From Volvariella volvacea V23 (Eukaryota > Basidiomycota > Agaricomycetes > Agaricales > Pluteaceae), in NCBI GenBank assembly GCA_000349905.1, contig KB722736.1, forward strand, positions 1,935,428 through 1,999,427: a stretch of DNA of 64,000 nt, written 5' to 3'. A program made the position numbers and the translations under genes. The notes beneath the pieces were generated by a model, which made no database searches, had not been told where the DNA came from, and worked only from the letters and a program-made list of their open reading frames with translations. Shown piece by piece: positions 1 through 12,652 of the stretch (its first letter is position 1; every line of letters begins with the position of its first letter).

Positions 1-1
1 C

Positions 2-270
2 CAAGAGCCTACTGAAGACATGGTCTACAAGGTCGTGAAGATGGAGAGGCATTGCGACTTGAGTCACTCTGATATTACCAGAGCCCTTGATCGCGGTGAA
101 GAGGTAAACCAGGCCTTCTCATCTGATTAGATCCCTGACTTACCACTCGCTTCCCCTTATCTCAGGAGCTGCGAGTTTTGGTAATGAAGTGCGTAGGCTA
201 CGATTTGGAGTTTTTGGAGGAATTAACTCAAAAGGCTCGTGCGCACGAGATGGGTTGCTCACGAACGTAA
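2..270 (+). CDS. 3' end of a DUF6697-like protein gene (partial, cut by window edge)
   Basis: Two exons are visible: the last 34 codons of one exon up to 103, an intron at 104-165 (GTAAAC...CTCAG), and a final exon from 166 to a TAA at 268-270. The joined C-terminus reads DITRALDRGEE / ELRVLVMKCVGYDLEF and then ends in about 18 residues. The next gene (642-2648) ends with the same arrangement (DILQAFDRGEE / LLCGRVVTCVGYDLEL), with the intron at the same place and phase, so the two are tandem paralogues. The GEE...MKCVGYD pattern resembles the C-terminal domain I remember as basidiomycete DUF6697; that name is recalled, not checked. The function is unknown. The 5' part lies outside the window. 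Confidence 0.7.
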
Positions 271-641
271 TCCGCGTCGTGCTCGACCGATGAGATGGAT
301 AGATCTTGATCAGTATCACATTGAGTATTGACGGAGTTCGCGGCCAACATCGTACCTCGCCGTGTATGGAAACTGAACTGTCTAATATGATGATTACGAG
401 TACGTTGAAGTTGATAGCAAGTGCCAACTCGCATACCTTGCTATGACACTAATGATGCTGTGATTTCTCGGGTCTCCGTTTCGTGCTTTGGGAAACGAAG
501 AGACACATCTCGTGTCTTCTGTATGCCGTTATCGTTTAGTTCTGGCAATCGCAGTTCTTTCCTCATGCCCAATCTCTTTTACTCGAAGTCCAGGGTATAT
601 AAACCCAACTCTTTCACCTTCTTCAGCTCCTCATAGATAAT
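271..641. other. Intergenic spacer between the two DUF6697-like genes
   Basis: No coding pattern with splice-consistent continuation is seen. An ORF at 421-636 has no recognisable sequence and is probably chance. The stretch likely holds the 3' UTR of the first gene and the promoter of the second; a TATAAA lies at about 597-602. Confidence 0.5.
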
Positions 642-2648
642 ATGATGCAAGAATTTATCGGCTTCATTGGCACCATCCGGCTCGTCGGTGGTTCATGGAC
701 CAACAACAGAGGGCCCACCACACTACAACCGTCTGCCACACAACCTATTACACAAAGTCCGCACAAGAGGCGAAAACCAAATCCACTCAGAGTATCAGAA
801 ACACCTTCAAGGAGCCCATCGTTGGTAAATGGAACGGAGGTCGTTGAAATTGACTCCGAAGACGACTCTGTTTTGTCAGTCCACTCAAGTGAATCGGAAA
901 TATGCAGTTCGGGCAGGAAGCGTAAGGTAGGTTCCTATGATTATTTCCAACACATGCGGTACAAGCTCCATCGTAGAATCCATTTGATTTGCCAGCGAAC
1001 GTTCCGTCAAAGAAAGTGGTATGTGGTTTATCCAATCCAATCCATTTTATTATGTTTGCTAATATTACTGCTATCAATTGAATTAGGTCCAATCCAAGGC
1101 AAAGCCTGAAATAATTCACATACGCCCTTTGCAAAAACAAAGTAACGTACGCTACTTCATGGATGCCGTAGTCATCCCACTCGCTCCAGCGTGGACACAC
1201 GATATGCCTGTAATGCCCATTAAGAGCATGAGGAGTGCATCAGTCACAGGGAGAAACAATGGCCCTCTCGTTTCAAAGGAACCGGGTCAAAACAGGAATA
1301 TTAACCTTTCGGCTGCGGGTCCAAGCAGGCCTGTCAATGAACGGCGATACTACGAACGACATCATAATTCAGCAACAGCACCCAATCCACATGACCCAGG
1401 GCTTGTTTTACTATGGAGAATAAAGGTGAGCCTTGATATCAGACACAAGTGTTCATGCATTATTGAGAGCGATAAAAGCCCACTTCCCAGGAAGCCTCGC
1501 CCGTTCCTGACTGTGCACTTTTTGAACTAAATTCAGAGCCTCCTAGAAGTAGGCTTGCACTTTATCATCCCCTTACACTCCAAAATCCAAACCCAGAAGT
1601 TCCAACTCTAAACCCAGGACCTCAGGATACTTAAGTGATAATCCCCGGGCCAGCCTCAACTCCACGCGTGGGTCATCAGACTGCTAGCAGTGAATTGAGA
1701 TTAGAGTTCTCCCGGCTTACTCCCTACGAACTTCCTCCTTCTGCGAACATAAAAAGCGTTTTCGTGATACGCAAGTTTATCTCCTCAACTTATGGTGGCG
1801 GAATTGTCAGCGCATTTACTCATGGCGTCTTAGAAAGGTCCAAGGAATCCATCTCCGAGTCCGGTTCTTCGCGTGACCCAATACCTGCCGACTCGGGTAC
1901 AAGAGTGCTGCACATGATGTTCCTGAGCCTAAGATATTCTCCCATGGGTCCTCGAGCACCTGGAGAACCTAGCATATTTCTTTCGACCCCTGATAACTTC
2001 GGTGGAAATGACACGGAATCAGAGAGCCTGAATGCCCAACGTCCTAGACCTGCGCCTTCCAAGCATAGAAATAGGGGTGCTAGGTGTGAGGGGTGCCAAT
2101 TTCACGACAAGAAACGCAGGTGGAAGGGAGTTAAGGCGACTTTTGCTGCTGACTCCAACCATCATTGGCAATACATAGGGGAATATGTCCTCTCACCACC
2201 TCAAAGATTGACACAATCTGAATGGACTGCTTTACCCGAAAGTGTAAGTAATGAATTTTGGTACGACCCATGTCCTCACGCTATGCTATCTACTAGGTAA
2301 AGAAAAGGTGGGCCACAGAAGTACGCAGATGGAGTGCGTCCAATAAAGTACGAGCTAGAATCATGCTGAGGAAGCAAAACAGACGGGAGCCAAGTGAAGA
2401 AGAGGTTCTCAGTGCTGCAAAAGCGAAAATCGAACTTGAGACGAAAGATATCCTGCAAGCCTTTGATAGAGGAGAAGAGGTATGCTATGCCTTGTTACAC
2501 ATATTCAGCGTGTGCTCATACCCATGCTTATCAGCTGCTATGTGGACGGGTAGTGACATGCGTCGGATACGATCTTGAGCTTCAGGCTGACCTATCTAAG
2601 AAGTGGGATGAGCATCTGAGGAAATCTGTTGCTGTACATACTAAATAA
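642..2648 (+). CDS. DUF6697-like domain protein, tandem paralogue of the gene at the left edge
   Basis: Modelled exons: 642 to about 928 (low-complexity N-terminus with an acidic EIDSEDDSVLSVHSSESE stretch and a basic GRKRK), about 1087-1425, a short piece from about 1540, about 1636-2244, about 2299-2479, and about 2532-2648 (TAA). The conserved C-terminal part contains HHWQYIGEYVLSP, LTQSEWTALPES, VKKRWATEVRRW, ARIMLRKQNRREPSEEEV and DILQAFDRGEE / CVGYDLEL. The last exon junction matches that of the upstream paralogue exactly. A CEGCQ...HHW segment precedes the domain. An in-frame TAA at 1632-1634 would break the ORF, but it can be removed by an 87-nt GTAGGC...TTAAG intron (1549-1635) that restores frame, so I do not call a pseudogene. 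The start is uncertain. No function is known to me. Confidence 0.6.
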
Positions 2649-2667
2649 AAGATGGCGCTGGTTTTTG

Positions 2668-4673
2668 TTACAGTTCATCCACTCTTCTTGCATCCGCAGT
2701 CGACTGCAATCTTGCGACGGGTGGTAAAGTATAATCCAGCCAATCGCGCATCGCGCTGTTCACCTTGTCTGGGTTTTCAAGATGAACCCAATGCGCACCA
2801 TCGAGAACCTGGTGCGTTCTAATGTTAGCCTCTGGCAGTCCCTAGGGCGCATATTTTTGTCATACTTTCATGGTCAGATGTGGAATAAACTGCGTCGTTT
2901 GAAGTACATGTGATGCCGATACCCAGTCAGCGACTGGGTCCTTGTGTTAATAATCAATTAGGCTTAGGCAACAATTAGTGTGAAATACAGTAGCCTACTC
3001 GGTTAGATAAGATAGCGAGCACGGGCTGGGTAATCGAGTAATTCCCTTGGAGATGAACGACCTCCCATGATGCTTGTCGGTTCTGCACACAAGGTCAGAT
3101 TGGCATGCTGGTAAACAATCGGTTCATGACATACTTCCGTCATGTAGAATCCTAACGCTACGACCGAAAGTTAGGTACGCAGTGACCGCGGAGGAAATGG
3201 GAGTTCTTACTATTCCTAAACCCTTGAATAGAATACTGCCTAACCAAGTAATCCTCTTCTTCAGGCGTTAAGAATGGAATCGGCGGGATCTATACGGAGA
3301 CAAATACTTTCACAAGACAACCACGTAACGAGAATCCTACCGTCTGAACGCTACCCCATGCTCCCAGGTAATCTGTCGTGCTCTCCAAAAACCTTGAAGG
3401 GGGCGGGCTTGACACAGTCCTAAGCGTTGCTCTCAAGCTCCTTCTGATATCTGTATCGAGCTCTCCAACAGCCCTTTCCGTTAAGCGATCAAAATACAGC
3501 TGATACGCCACCCTCGGGAATTCTGCTACGAGGGATGACATTGACGTAAATGGACCTGCGGACGGCATATACTATCCCAAACAGAGCGAATAAGCCGCAA
3601 GTGTTCAGAAGAATAAATGGTAGAATGGAAGCGAAATGAACAGGGGGGAAGGTCACGAACCGGAACTACAAGTCCTACAACAGCCACGAATATGTCGGGC
3701 CGCATGCGTGTGGCTTCATGGCAAACTTGGGATCCCCAATCGTGACTTTCATAAAGATCGGATCCAGATTCATTACGCGGAATCAATTGAACCAAATTGA
3801 ACCGGTTATCATAGATGTGGACAGCGAAGAACGTCATTTAAAAGCACGAAAAAGGTTAGCGTGGCCCATCAGTTATTGTACAACAACACTTACCCAATAC
3901 ACACCACTCTCGCAGTTCGACTCGCCGTCCTGTCCAACCTAGATAAGGCCTCCAAGTCGAATACCGTGGGCTTGGACTGTCCATTGTTCGCGTGGTCACG
4001 ATGCAAAGTCCCAGAATGCTCAAGAATGCAGACAAGGTCTCCTATCAAGTCTCCCATCATGGCCGATGTACGAACATTCCCTGGATGAGTAGATTCGCCA
4101 AACCCACGGAGGTCTGGTATGATCAAGTGATAGTCGTTCTATAGAACAAAGCACACGCGTTCAGCATATAAAATACCAGCATATATGCGCGTCTTTTGGC
4201 AGTTGGCGCTTCGCTCGCGTATTCATATACCACATATCGACTCGAATAGAGTAGCGATATTCCCAATTGCTGGGTCCTTTCAACAGCCAAGGACTTGGAT
4301 CGACTCACTCTGAATTCTTCGATTTGGTATGCCCAGGTACTCCATAACCCTGGCCAACCGTGTACCATGAGAAGTGTATACGGGTTCTCCGCTTCCTGAT
4401 TGATCTCCACATAACCTGCATTCGGCAACCAAGAAGCCCCAAACTCAGTACCGCAGCACTTCAAGCTGTTTCAGCTACACAAATACAGGACTCACGAAGT
4501 TTCAATTCAACAGAAGATAGCCCGTTGTCTTCCCTAAGGGTACCATTACAGAATGCTGTATTCTTCTCATACCGCCTGGGGTCGAATGCATATGCTGTTT
4601 TGTCAGAGTTTACTAAGTCAAGGAAGGTATGAAGGCCCAGAAAGGCAGGCAAGATCCTGTAGAGGGAGCGCAT
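2668..4673 (-). CDS. Epoxide hydrolase (alpha/beta-hydrolase fold), VDEL C-terminus
   Basis: A multi-exon gene with all the landmarks of soluble-type epoxide hydrolases: FDPRRYEKNTAF near the N-terminus, oxyanion motif HGWPGLWSTW, then RGFGEST, nucleophile Asp in ESHDWGSQV, a lid segment (AYQLYFDRLTERAVGEL), the acid in DPVADWV, and the catalytic His in GAHWVHLENPDKV. These enzymes open epoxides to diols through an Asp-ester intermediate. An intron of about 81 nt (GTGAGT...TGCAG) joins VELKL to RYVEIN ahead of the HGWPG motif. The protein ends ARRVDEL, an HDEL/KDEL-like tetrapeptide. The start is unclear: ATG 4673 gives MRSLYRILPAFLGLHTFL, whereas an upstream ATG at 4803 or 4845, joined by a weak intron, would give a hydrophobic leader (MTLVLSIILVLHRDITAAS). 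ER placement is inference. Confidence 0.8.
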
Positions 4674-5053
4674 GACTCAAAAGAAATGGAGAGTGAGGAC
4701 GTAGAACAATAAGAGGCGCCGAGTTGGGAACCTGGTCAGAGTTTGTGGACGCCGCTGTTATGTCACGATGGAGAACAAGTATAATTGACAGGACTAGCGT
4801 CATCGCGTTGTGATTCGCTCTCCTTAATTGCTGCCGCTGGGCCAAGCGCGTGACGCGTCGTCCTAGAGCGACTGGGGTAAAGGCATATTGATAGAACGCA
4901 TTCGCAAGATAATTAAAGGTCTATGGTATTCAAAGCAACAAAAAAGTGATAGTGCACAAGAGGCATGAAAAGCCCATTGAAGAGCAGAATATCTGGTGTA
5001 CATGCAAAAGTGAGTGGCGAGTGAATTAAATTTTTGCTTGCTAGGACCAGCGA

Positions 5054-7517
5054 TCAATCGACATCCTCAATGTCAGCAGGACGCGGTCTCAACTGGTTGC
5101 GATGTGTGGGTGGTGACGACGAGGGTGGTGGCGCTGGGTTAGAAGAAGTATTGGTCTCGCTCGCGTGTGACGCGGCAGATGATGAAGGTGCTGGCGGCTG
5201 CGGTGGCTGCGCCAACGATGCCGACAGCCCAAAACTGGGACCAAAAAGTGGATAGGGTAACGTCGTCACGTGTACTCCAGGTGCAGGTGGAGGCGCGAGC
5301 GGTGAGAGTGGAGGTGGACCAGGAACTGTCGCACCTTGATCTTGAGAGCTGTTTGAACTAATAGATGCAGACGCTGCAATAGGACTAGAGGAATTAGATA
5401 CGGATGTCGACGTAAAGGGGGAGTCAGGTGTGAGGTTTTCAATGCCTGTTGTCGATGTTCGTTGTGTTCGACGCTTCTTTGTTTTACCTTTCGCTCCAAG
5501 CTGCTTTCGTTGCAACTTGCAGAAGGCTGACAACGCATCGAGTGCTTCTGAAAGATAATGCTTCGTAGGCCTTTCAGACAGTCTACCATACCAAAGACGC
5601 CAATGAGAAATATACGTTAGCGATACTACTAATTGTATGCACTGCATACATGCACTCACCGGTTCAGCATTTCATCAACAACGTCTGAAGCCTTTAGATA
5701 AGGCATAATTTCGGCAGCTTGTATGTACACCTTGGCCAATATTGCGATACCCCCCCTCATGCTTGCACCGTCTGCAGTCCATCGCAATAATCTATTCTTC
5801 AGGTTTGGTTTGAATTCGTCCCGAAGGTTCGCGACATCTGGGTCATTCTCGTCAATGTCCACTAAACCCATCAAGTCTGATTCATCGCTTTCTACTCCTG
5901 GTGCAGGAGGGAACCCAAACATCATCGCGGCAAAGGCCATTGGATTCATTGGATCGACGTTTGGGCTTAAGACGGCTTCGACCCATCGTTCAATCCGCTC
6001 ACGGCGCGTAGGACTCCCTACGCGAAGCTCCAATATCTCCTCCAGATCCTTTTGATGCTTCGACTTGTCAATATGCCGGAAGGTTGAGTGCAGAATTGCA
6101 CGGATGTGTGTGATGGTATCCATGAGCTCCTTTTCGAGAATTTGAAAGGCGTATGCTTGCATGTCAGTATTGCGTGAAATGAGCATAACTGCAGCTCGAA
6201 GTGACGGATGATCCCGTGGACGCAGAAGATAGGAGTAAGAGCGTAGTAGTTTGGAGATCGCAGTGGCGTTGGATTCGGAAGTGTATACGTCAAGGGCAGC
6301 AACGAGGGAATTGGGGTCGTTGCCAGCGAATTCATCGAGCATTTTGCGGAGTCTGAGCCTTGTTGCATGTTGATCAGGACTGATGGTCACAATGCTGTTA
6401 TACAGGGAGTGGGAAGGCGCGCTCTCAAAAACTGAGAGGAGGTGGTTCCTGACCGCGTTTTGTAATTTGATTCGATGTTCTTCCATGCTTTCCGGCCAGT
6501 GTTCAGGGTGGACATGACACTCGTCTTCGTTTTCATCTTCAATAAGGTCTCCGTAGTACTCTACTGAATCATCGTCGTCAGACGCCCAATCGTCTTCGGG
6601 ATCCGCTTCCAAAATTGATCAGATAGGTAAGCAACAAGAAAGTGACGAACTAGATTCACGTCGTTTGCCACCGACGAGAAGAGCGAGTACCCTCCTCCAG
6701 CTAGTTGAGGTTTCAATGTCATCTAACATTTGGGCGACTTTTGCCTCGTCGTTTTTGCTACCCTTGGCATACAGGGACACGAGGACGTCTCGCCATATCC
6801 ATAAGAGTGAATCCTCTAGGGCTTGGGTCCCTGTCAAGGAAAATGATTTGACGACTTCGCGCTGCCTATTCCGGATGGTGAAGTCTATAGGGACATGCAG
6901 TAGAGTGCACCTGCAACTGGAGGATAGAGTTAGTCATGATAATCGAGGGAACACAATTTATGGGCATGCCTTCCAACGGCAGGGTGGTCTGTGAGTTGTC
7001 GAAGGACTTCCGCCGTAAACAGTAGACATGTATGCGCTTGCATGAAGTTGACTCGGTACTCATACGCCATCATCCAAATATCGTTCAGCCAGCTAACCAA
7101 GCTCTGAATAGTACTCTCCAAGAGCTCCTCAAGGTTGGACCGCTCTTTTGTGAAGGCATTCTTATGGTCGCGATTCAGCTCGTCCAAGAGATAGTCAATC
7201 TCCTTGCGCTTGCCCTTAATGTCCAGCACGGGCAGTTTCCCAAGTTGCATCTTGTACGCGCTTACACTCGACAGAACTGATACATTGAAATGGCTGTGAG
7301 TCCTTGACTACCAGAACAGCCTAGAATAGCACTTACTTTGAGCTGAGGCATCCCCTGGAAGGGTATTGAGGAGGGGTGCAAGATGATCTTCAATAAATGC
7401 ACCTTGCGCCTCGATCGGTAGTGAATGATAGATCTCGAGAAACCTAAACGAGGGTTGATCAGGGCAGCGACGAAGGCAGTCCGGGCCTACCTATTACTTG
7501 GCATCGTCGACGACATT
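5054..7517 (-). CDS. Uncharacterised acidic protein with Pro/Ser-rich tail
   Basis: Exons run from ATG 7517 (MSSTMPSN) through short exons (FLEIYHSLPIEAQGAF; LSSVSAYKMQLGKLPVLD), a helical region (LDELNRDHKNAFTKERSNL; SLVSWLNDIWMMAYEYRVN; EDSLLWIWRDVLVSLYAKG), a large exon of about 318 codons opening with an acidic stretch (DDWASDDDDSVEYYGDLIED), and a last exon after 5655 ending at the TGA at 5054-5056. The middle is predicted helical (LLRSYSYLLRPRDHP; FQILEKELMDTITHIRAIL). The C-terminus has a basic KGKTKKRRTQR patch followed by about 130 Ser/Pro/Ala-rich residues ending RPRPADIEDVD. Introns have normal GT..AG borders. I do not recognise the family and assign no function. The gene is divergent from the one at 8349. 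Confidence 0.75.
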
Positions 7518-8348
7518 TGCGGGGGAATGAAAGAAAATACGGCAAACCCGCGGAATGCTTCTAAGCCGATGTAACTGCAAGTCCTTTGAGAGCGTGTGAC
7601 GGGATTATGTGACGATGTGACCCTGGCATTATTGCGTCACACGGCCAGGCCAGATGCCGATCCGCTGGCGGTGACGCCCAAAGAGAGAAAGTTGCTTGCA
7701 GGGACCGTCTTCTTGCTCGTCCTCCGTCTTGCACATCGTCATCCCCGACGCCCAGCCCGTCATCCTCGTCATCCGGAAGCAATTTCTGGCAATGGGATAG
7801 TCTGACGGCGTTCTCGCTGGCTAAACCCGAGCGCCAGTTACTGCTTCTGGCGACCAGCTGCCTCGAGGCAGATTTCCTTACGCGGCTGCGCACCTCATTG
7901 CCCACCCTGAGCATTCACTTGACGTTGGGGCACGTTGCAAACGCGCCGCTCGTCAAAGGCAAAGGCACATATCGCTAATTTTTATCGGCAAAGGTGCTCC
8001 ATCTCTTTTCTCTCAACTATCATCCTCACCGATGGAGCCATTGCTACCTATCTCTAATCAGCAGCTACAGCAACCGCGGGCGCGCATCCACAAACAGCCC
8101 ATCCATCCATCAGCACAGGGTGCGTGCTTTATTTTTTTCTCTCCAATCGGCAACCGTGGCTATTGTTCTATACTCTTTTCACACATCGACCTACAATCGC
8201 CTTGTTTTGGACTCTCTGATACCCTTTTCTTGTCTTCCTCTCTCCATCGCAAGTATTGCTCCACCGTTCTGGATTTCTCTCTAGCTTACATAGCCACAGT
8301 TGTGTTTTCTCTCTTCAATTTGCTCACATACGCCCATTTGCAGGAGCC
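7518..8348. promoter_or_regulatory. Divergent intergenic/5' UTR region
   Basis: This separates two divergently transcribed genes. A minus-strand ORF at 7561-7914 has no recognisable content and is probably chance. From about 7994 the plus strand becomes C/T-rich, as in fungal 5' leaders. A candidate 5'-UTR intron runs from a GTGCGT at about 8119 to TTTGCAG just before the ATG at 8349. Nothing else is supported. Confidence 0.45.
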
Positions 8349-11300
8349 ATGAATAACAGCCTTCCTCCTGATAGCAGTCCTGAACCATCCCTGCCAAACA
8401 GAAATCGCACGATAAAAGCCCAACCAAACCCTGCCCCCAAAGCTTCTGCTGTGCAGATGTTCGCTGCTGGTAGTGTCAATCAACAATCCCAAAGTCAGCC
8501 CCAAGGAAGTCCCGTCGCTAACTCCATCCGTATAATGTCACCGGCTCCACCCACCCTCCAACGAGGGCTCCCAACGCCTCCGCAGGCCACTCCACCGAAT
8601 GTTCGAGATTCCAATGCCGAACGTCGAAGTTCACCGGCGACATCGTCCAATCTCAAGACTCACAACCCTCGACCGATTCACATCTCGCAATACCAGAGCA
8701 TTGCTGATTGGGTGTCACCTGAGCCATATCCCGATGTAGAGCGTGGAGACCCACACCAAGCGCCAGGCCCAGGTCCAACTCAGAATCAGAATCTCACGCA
8801 ACCCAATTCTAGCTACCCCCCTGCATATCCACGATTTGATTCTCAATCCCCTCCTAAAGAGCCGGGCGTTGAACGGAGCCGTGTCACCGACAGGACCTCC
8901 CCCCCTAAAGACATGGAGAACGGCCAGCAGCGCAGAACCCGCGAGCAACAAGCCAGGGAGAGTCCTCAAGCCAGGGACAGACAACAACCAACATCACCCC
9001 CCGCCCCTCCCTACTCTCAAATTGCACATTCCAACAGTCCCGACCACCGGATTTCTCCCACCTTTAGCGCAGAAGGCTCTGTATCGTACTCACCATACTC
9101 GCGCGATTCCCCCCCAGTTCAGCGTCGTGTCAATCCGCCCATCAACGACGCCCGTCCACTTCACTCTGGAATAACAAGCCAAAGTCCCCCATCACAGACG
9201 TCAACACGGACTCCTGATCGGGATCGTGGATTTATACCCGTGCATGAAGAACCGGAAGATGAACCCGCTACGTCCTCCAAAAGACCCAGCAGCGGTCGCG
9301 ATCGCGATTCCTGGGGTTCAACCGACCGCTCACTACATGATTCCCAACACGCAGGGTCACCATTACCTTCTTCGGATCTAAATCCTGAGGGAAACTCCTC
9401 GCGCTATGATGGGAATCATATTGGGAGTGGTTTAGATAGCCGGCCCCTTCGTCGAAGCGATGATGCTAGTTCTTTAATTGACCAAGGTGATCTTAATCAA
9501 CAACGATCCCCTGACGAAAGCGATACGCCACGTTCCCTTGCAACGGGATTGCCCGACGATGCTCGATATCATCAAGCTGCAAACACAAGTAATATGCGTC
9601 CTACAGTTCGCACCAATACCAAACCCCGTAATGCTTCTGGAGATCTTTCAGGAATGCCAGCAATCAATTCCATGCTTGACTCCCATCCCCAAGTCTCGCA
9701 GTCGGTTCCTCAGACTGACCGACCTCCACAATATGCTGATAATCGCCGACCCCCTCCCAAGGCACAGCCATCACAGCCTCCCACTGTGCCCTCCCATTCC
9801 CAGACACAACCCTCTCAACCATCGCCACTGTCCCAGCCAAATCACCCCACTCATCAAGCTCCTAAACAGGCTACACGACCTCCTCCAACACCTGCTCAGC
9901 CCCATCCTCAGCGCATAATTCGCCCTCCTGTGGTTCCTCCTTACCAGTATTCCGATGACCTCGCCTACTATGATGACCCTGTATCGCCTTATATTCAAGC
10001 ATATCTGCAATCTCCTCGCCCTGAAGCGCCCATCCCAGCTACTCCATACAGTCAAACGACTGCACCCTCCCCATTACCCATGCTCAGTCGCTTGTACAAC
10101 ACTGATGGGAGGAGCACAATGGAGATGCCACCATTCAGCCCAATTCCTCCAGCTGGATCGCCTTTCCCATTCCCGTTTAGTCATGTTCGTCGGCCAGCCT
10201 CGTATTCAAGCAGCAACCCGGGAACAAACCCAAATCGACTTTCGGCACAGTATGACCCGGGTAATCCATCTGCCTTCCTTGAGCAAATTGCACGACAATG
10301 GCAGACCTATGCGATGAACTATAGTGGTGGTCATATGACGGATTCTACCTTCTCCCCATCGACTACGCCATTCCAACCGGGGATGTACCAGCCATGGGCG
10401 AATTGGCATACGAAGAGGCAAATGGGAACGGACGCTCGCAGTATTGCATCAAGCCCTAGTCACGAGCCCGTTCCACTTCCTGTGCCCCCGAAGAAGAAAA
10501 AGGATAAGAGTCAAGACTTGAGGAGACAAACCTTGATGCCAAGAAAACCACCTCCGAGGGTCCAGAGCACACAACCTAGGGACACGAGTCCAGAGTTGAG
10601 TTCGTCGGGCGAGGAGACAGCTGGAGAGGAGGATCATCATCGAGGCCGAAGTGCGAGCCGGACTGAGGAATATGCGCATCCCTTGACTGACGGTGAGGAT
10701 AGTGGAGGCGGTACGGGGGATGGCGGTTCCACTGTTGCCGCAACGGAACAGTATGACTGGTTAACTGGGCCAGGACAGCACGATGAGCCGAGTATACAGA
10801 TTACGGTTATGGGCAGCGATGATGATGGAGGTATCGGGGAATGGGTCGATGAAGAAGATGACGACGATTCGGATTTGTTGGAATTGGAATATCATCCTTC
10901 ATTCGTGAAGCCAATGGAAAAGAGAAGGAGGAAGTGGGAAGTTGGTTGGGAAGCCTTGTGCCAAGCCGTGAGTACCCTGTTTCACTGCATATATCCTGTT
11001 ATGTTGTGTCGCCAGCATGCTCACCTTCTACCCTTGTTCAGTTCCAAAATTTGGACAGGCAAACAGACGCTACTATGGTTCTCCTTGCTTCTCCATCCCA
11101 CACAACCAAGCTTTACTCGCTTCAATCGCGGTCTGTCCGTCGTCGACCGCCTCATTCCCCTCTTTCTGCCCATGTCAAAGACCTTCGCCGTGGCTTCTCC
11201 AAAATTGCTCTTCATCGCCGTAACACTCGTTCTCACACACAGTCCCTTCGTGATAGATTCAACCCCGGAATTTTCTCTGCCTTGTCATCTGCGTCATCTG

Positions 11301-11860
11301 TTGGAGGTCACGGATCTGTCAGCGGCAGCAATGCCTCCGCTGCGGGCGAAGGATCGGAGACGGGTGGATCAGAAACTGAACACGGTGTTAGTGGCAATGA
11401 AGTTGAACTTCGTCGGGCTTTGAGCACCGCTCTTGGAAGTCTAAGGGCGTTGGGCGGAATTTATGAGCAAAGAGAGACAAGGTGGATTGAAGAGATGAGG
11501 AGGTTGAAGGAGGATCGGGAGAGCGTAGAATTGTTGTTGAGACAAGTGCTTGGGCCGACTTTTAATGGATTCTCGGGACCGCCGCTCATACCTGGAATGA
11601 GCAATGGACATGGACATGGACTAACAGGATTAAATATCGATCTCCACGGCGTCGGAGGAAGCTCCCCTAGTGTTGGTGGCGTGTCTCCCATTCCACCTGG
11701 ATTCGATCCCATGGGATTCGGAATGATGTCGCCCATGCCCATGGCTTCTCCTCCAGCCTCTAATATGACCAACGGCCATGTTAATGGAGAGGGAAACCCT
11801 AATAGGGCCAATGGTACTGGAATCGCGACTACGAATGGAAGTGCACCTAATGGTTTGTGA
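8349..11860 (+). CDS. Large disordered Pro/Ser-rich protein with conserved C-terminal part
   Basis: Two exons: 8349-10967 and 11042-11860, joined through a 74-nt intron (GTGAGT...TTCAG) that splices EALCQA to FQNLDRQTDATMVLLASPS; reading through the intron would instead give an unrelated tail. The first 800 or so residues are low-complexity (Pro, Ser, Gln, Arg), with SPP/SPR motifs typical of disordered proteins. Then come a basic KKKKDKSQDLRR, an acidic EWVDEEDDDDSDLLELE, and an ordered-looking block around the junction (MEKRRRKWEVGWEALCQA). Further on, ELRRALSTALGSLRALGG and RWIEEMRRLKEDRESVELLL suggest a coiled coil, before a Gly/Asn/Met-rich tail. The start follows a C/T-rich leader. I do not recognise the family; a scaffold or regulatory role is only inference. 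Confidence 0.75.
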
Positions 11861-12652
11861 CGACACTCACGAGGTTCAGGTTAAACATCTGCGATGGCCG
11901 TGGTAACGACTATTGGATGATGAAATATGAAGACATGACCAGATTATGAACAAATGCATTCATACTTTACTGATACCTATGCCACTAGCCCCCAAACTGT
12001 ATACCTACTCCTCCGTCCGTTACTTACGTATACTTAGCAACGTACATACCCTTCCCTCTCAATGTCCCCACCCTAGTCGCTTACTTTTACTTTTCACCAC
12101 TATATACTTCTCCCCACTCATACATGCAGCTTCACGCGGATCGCGAATGAAGCCAATTCCTACCTACCCATATCGATTCGCTTTTTACTAGCCGTAGTTC
12201 CCTCATACCACCCGAAGATTGGGTGGTGTACTACAATATTTTCGACTTATCTTGTATCTATGGATCATTTCACTTCGATTTCCTCCACCCCTCCCTCCTC
12301 TTCTTTTGGGTTGTATAGTATGCTCATAAGTAGAATGGATGTTACTTCGTTTGATTAATAATAGCCATGGTGCTATTAAAATTAGGGTTCAACTCTTAAA
12401 AACCATAACCAATAGAGCGTATCCTGCCAAGCAATTGACGAAACATCTACCTTATCGCCACCGCTAAAATACATTTTTGTACAGCACCTGATATCCCCGA
12501 GATTAAATGAATGCAGGATTGAGGAATCATTGAAACCACGCGAGTGCGCTTAAGGGATCTCCGTCCTCGTGGTATGAGCAAACGAATCGACTGGCCCTGA
12601 TCTGCACAAACACTATATTAGCTCCGAAGAGGCGAGGGTAAATGTGTTGAGT
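11861..12652. other. 3' flank and start of the duplicated block
   Basis: A C/T-rich 3' flank of the preceding gene merges at about 12128 into the first copy of the 12-17.5 kb direct duplication. No gene is seen here; the next minus-strand gene ends at 12653. Confidence 0.5.

Noticed and set aside
7561..7914. 117-codon minus-strand ORF between divergent genes
   Set aside because: No recognisable motif, no splice continuation, and a competing plus-strand ORF covers the same bases; most likely promoter DNA.
10968..11423. Continuation of the 8349 ORF past 10967 without splicing
   Set aside because: The read-through tail is unrelated in composition, whereas splicing at GTGAGT/TTCAG leads into a long conserved-looking frame (FQNLDRQTDAT...).
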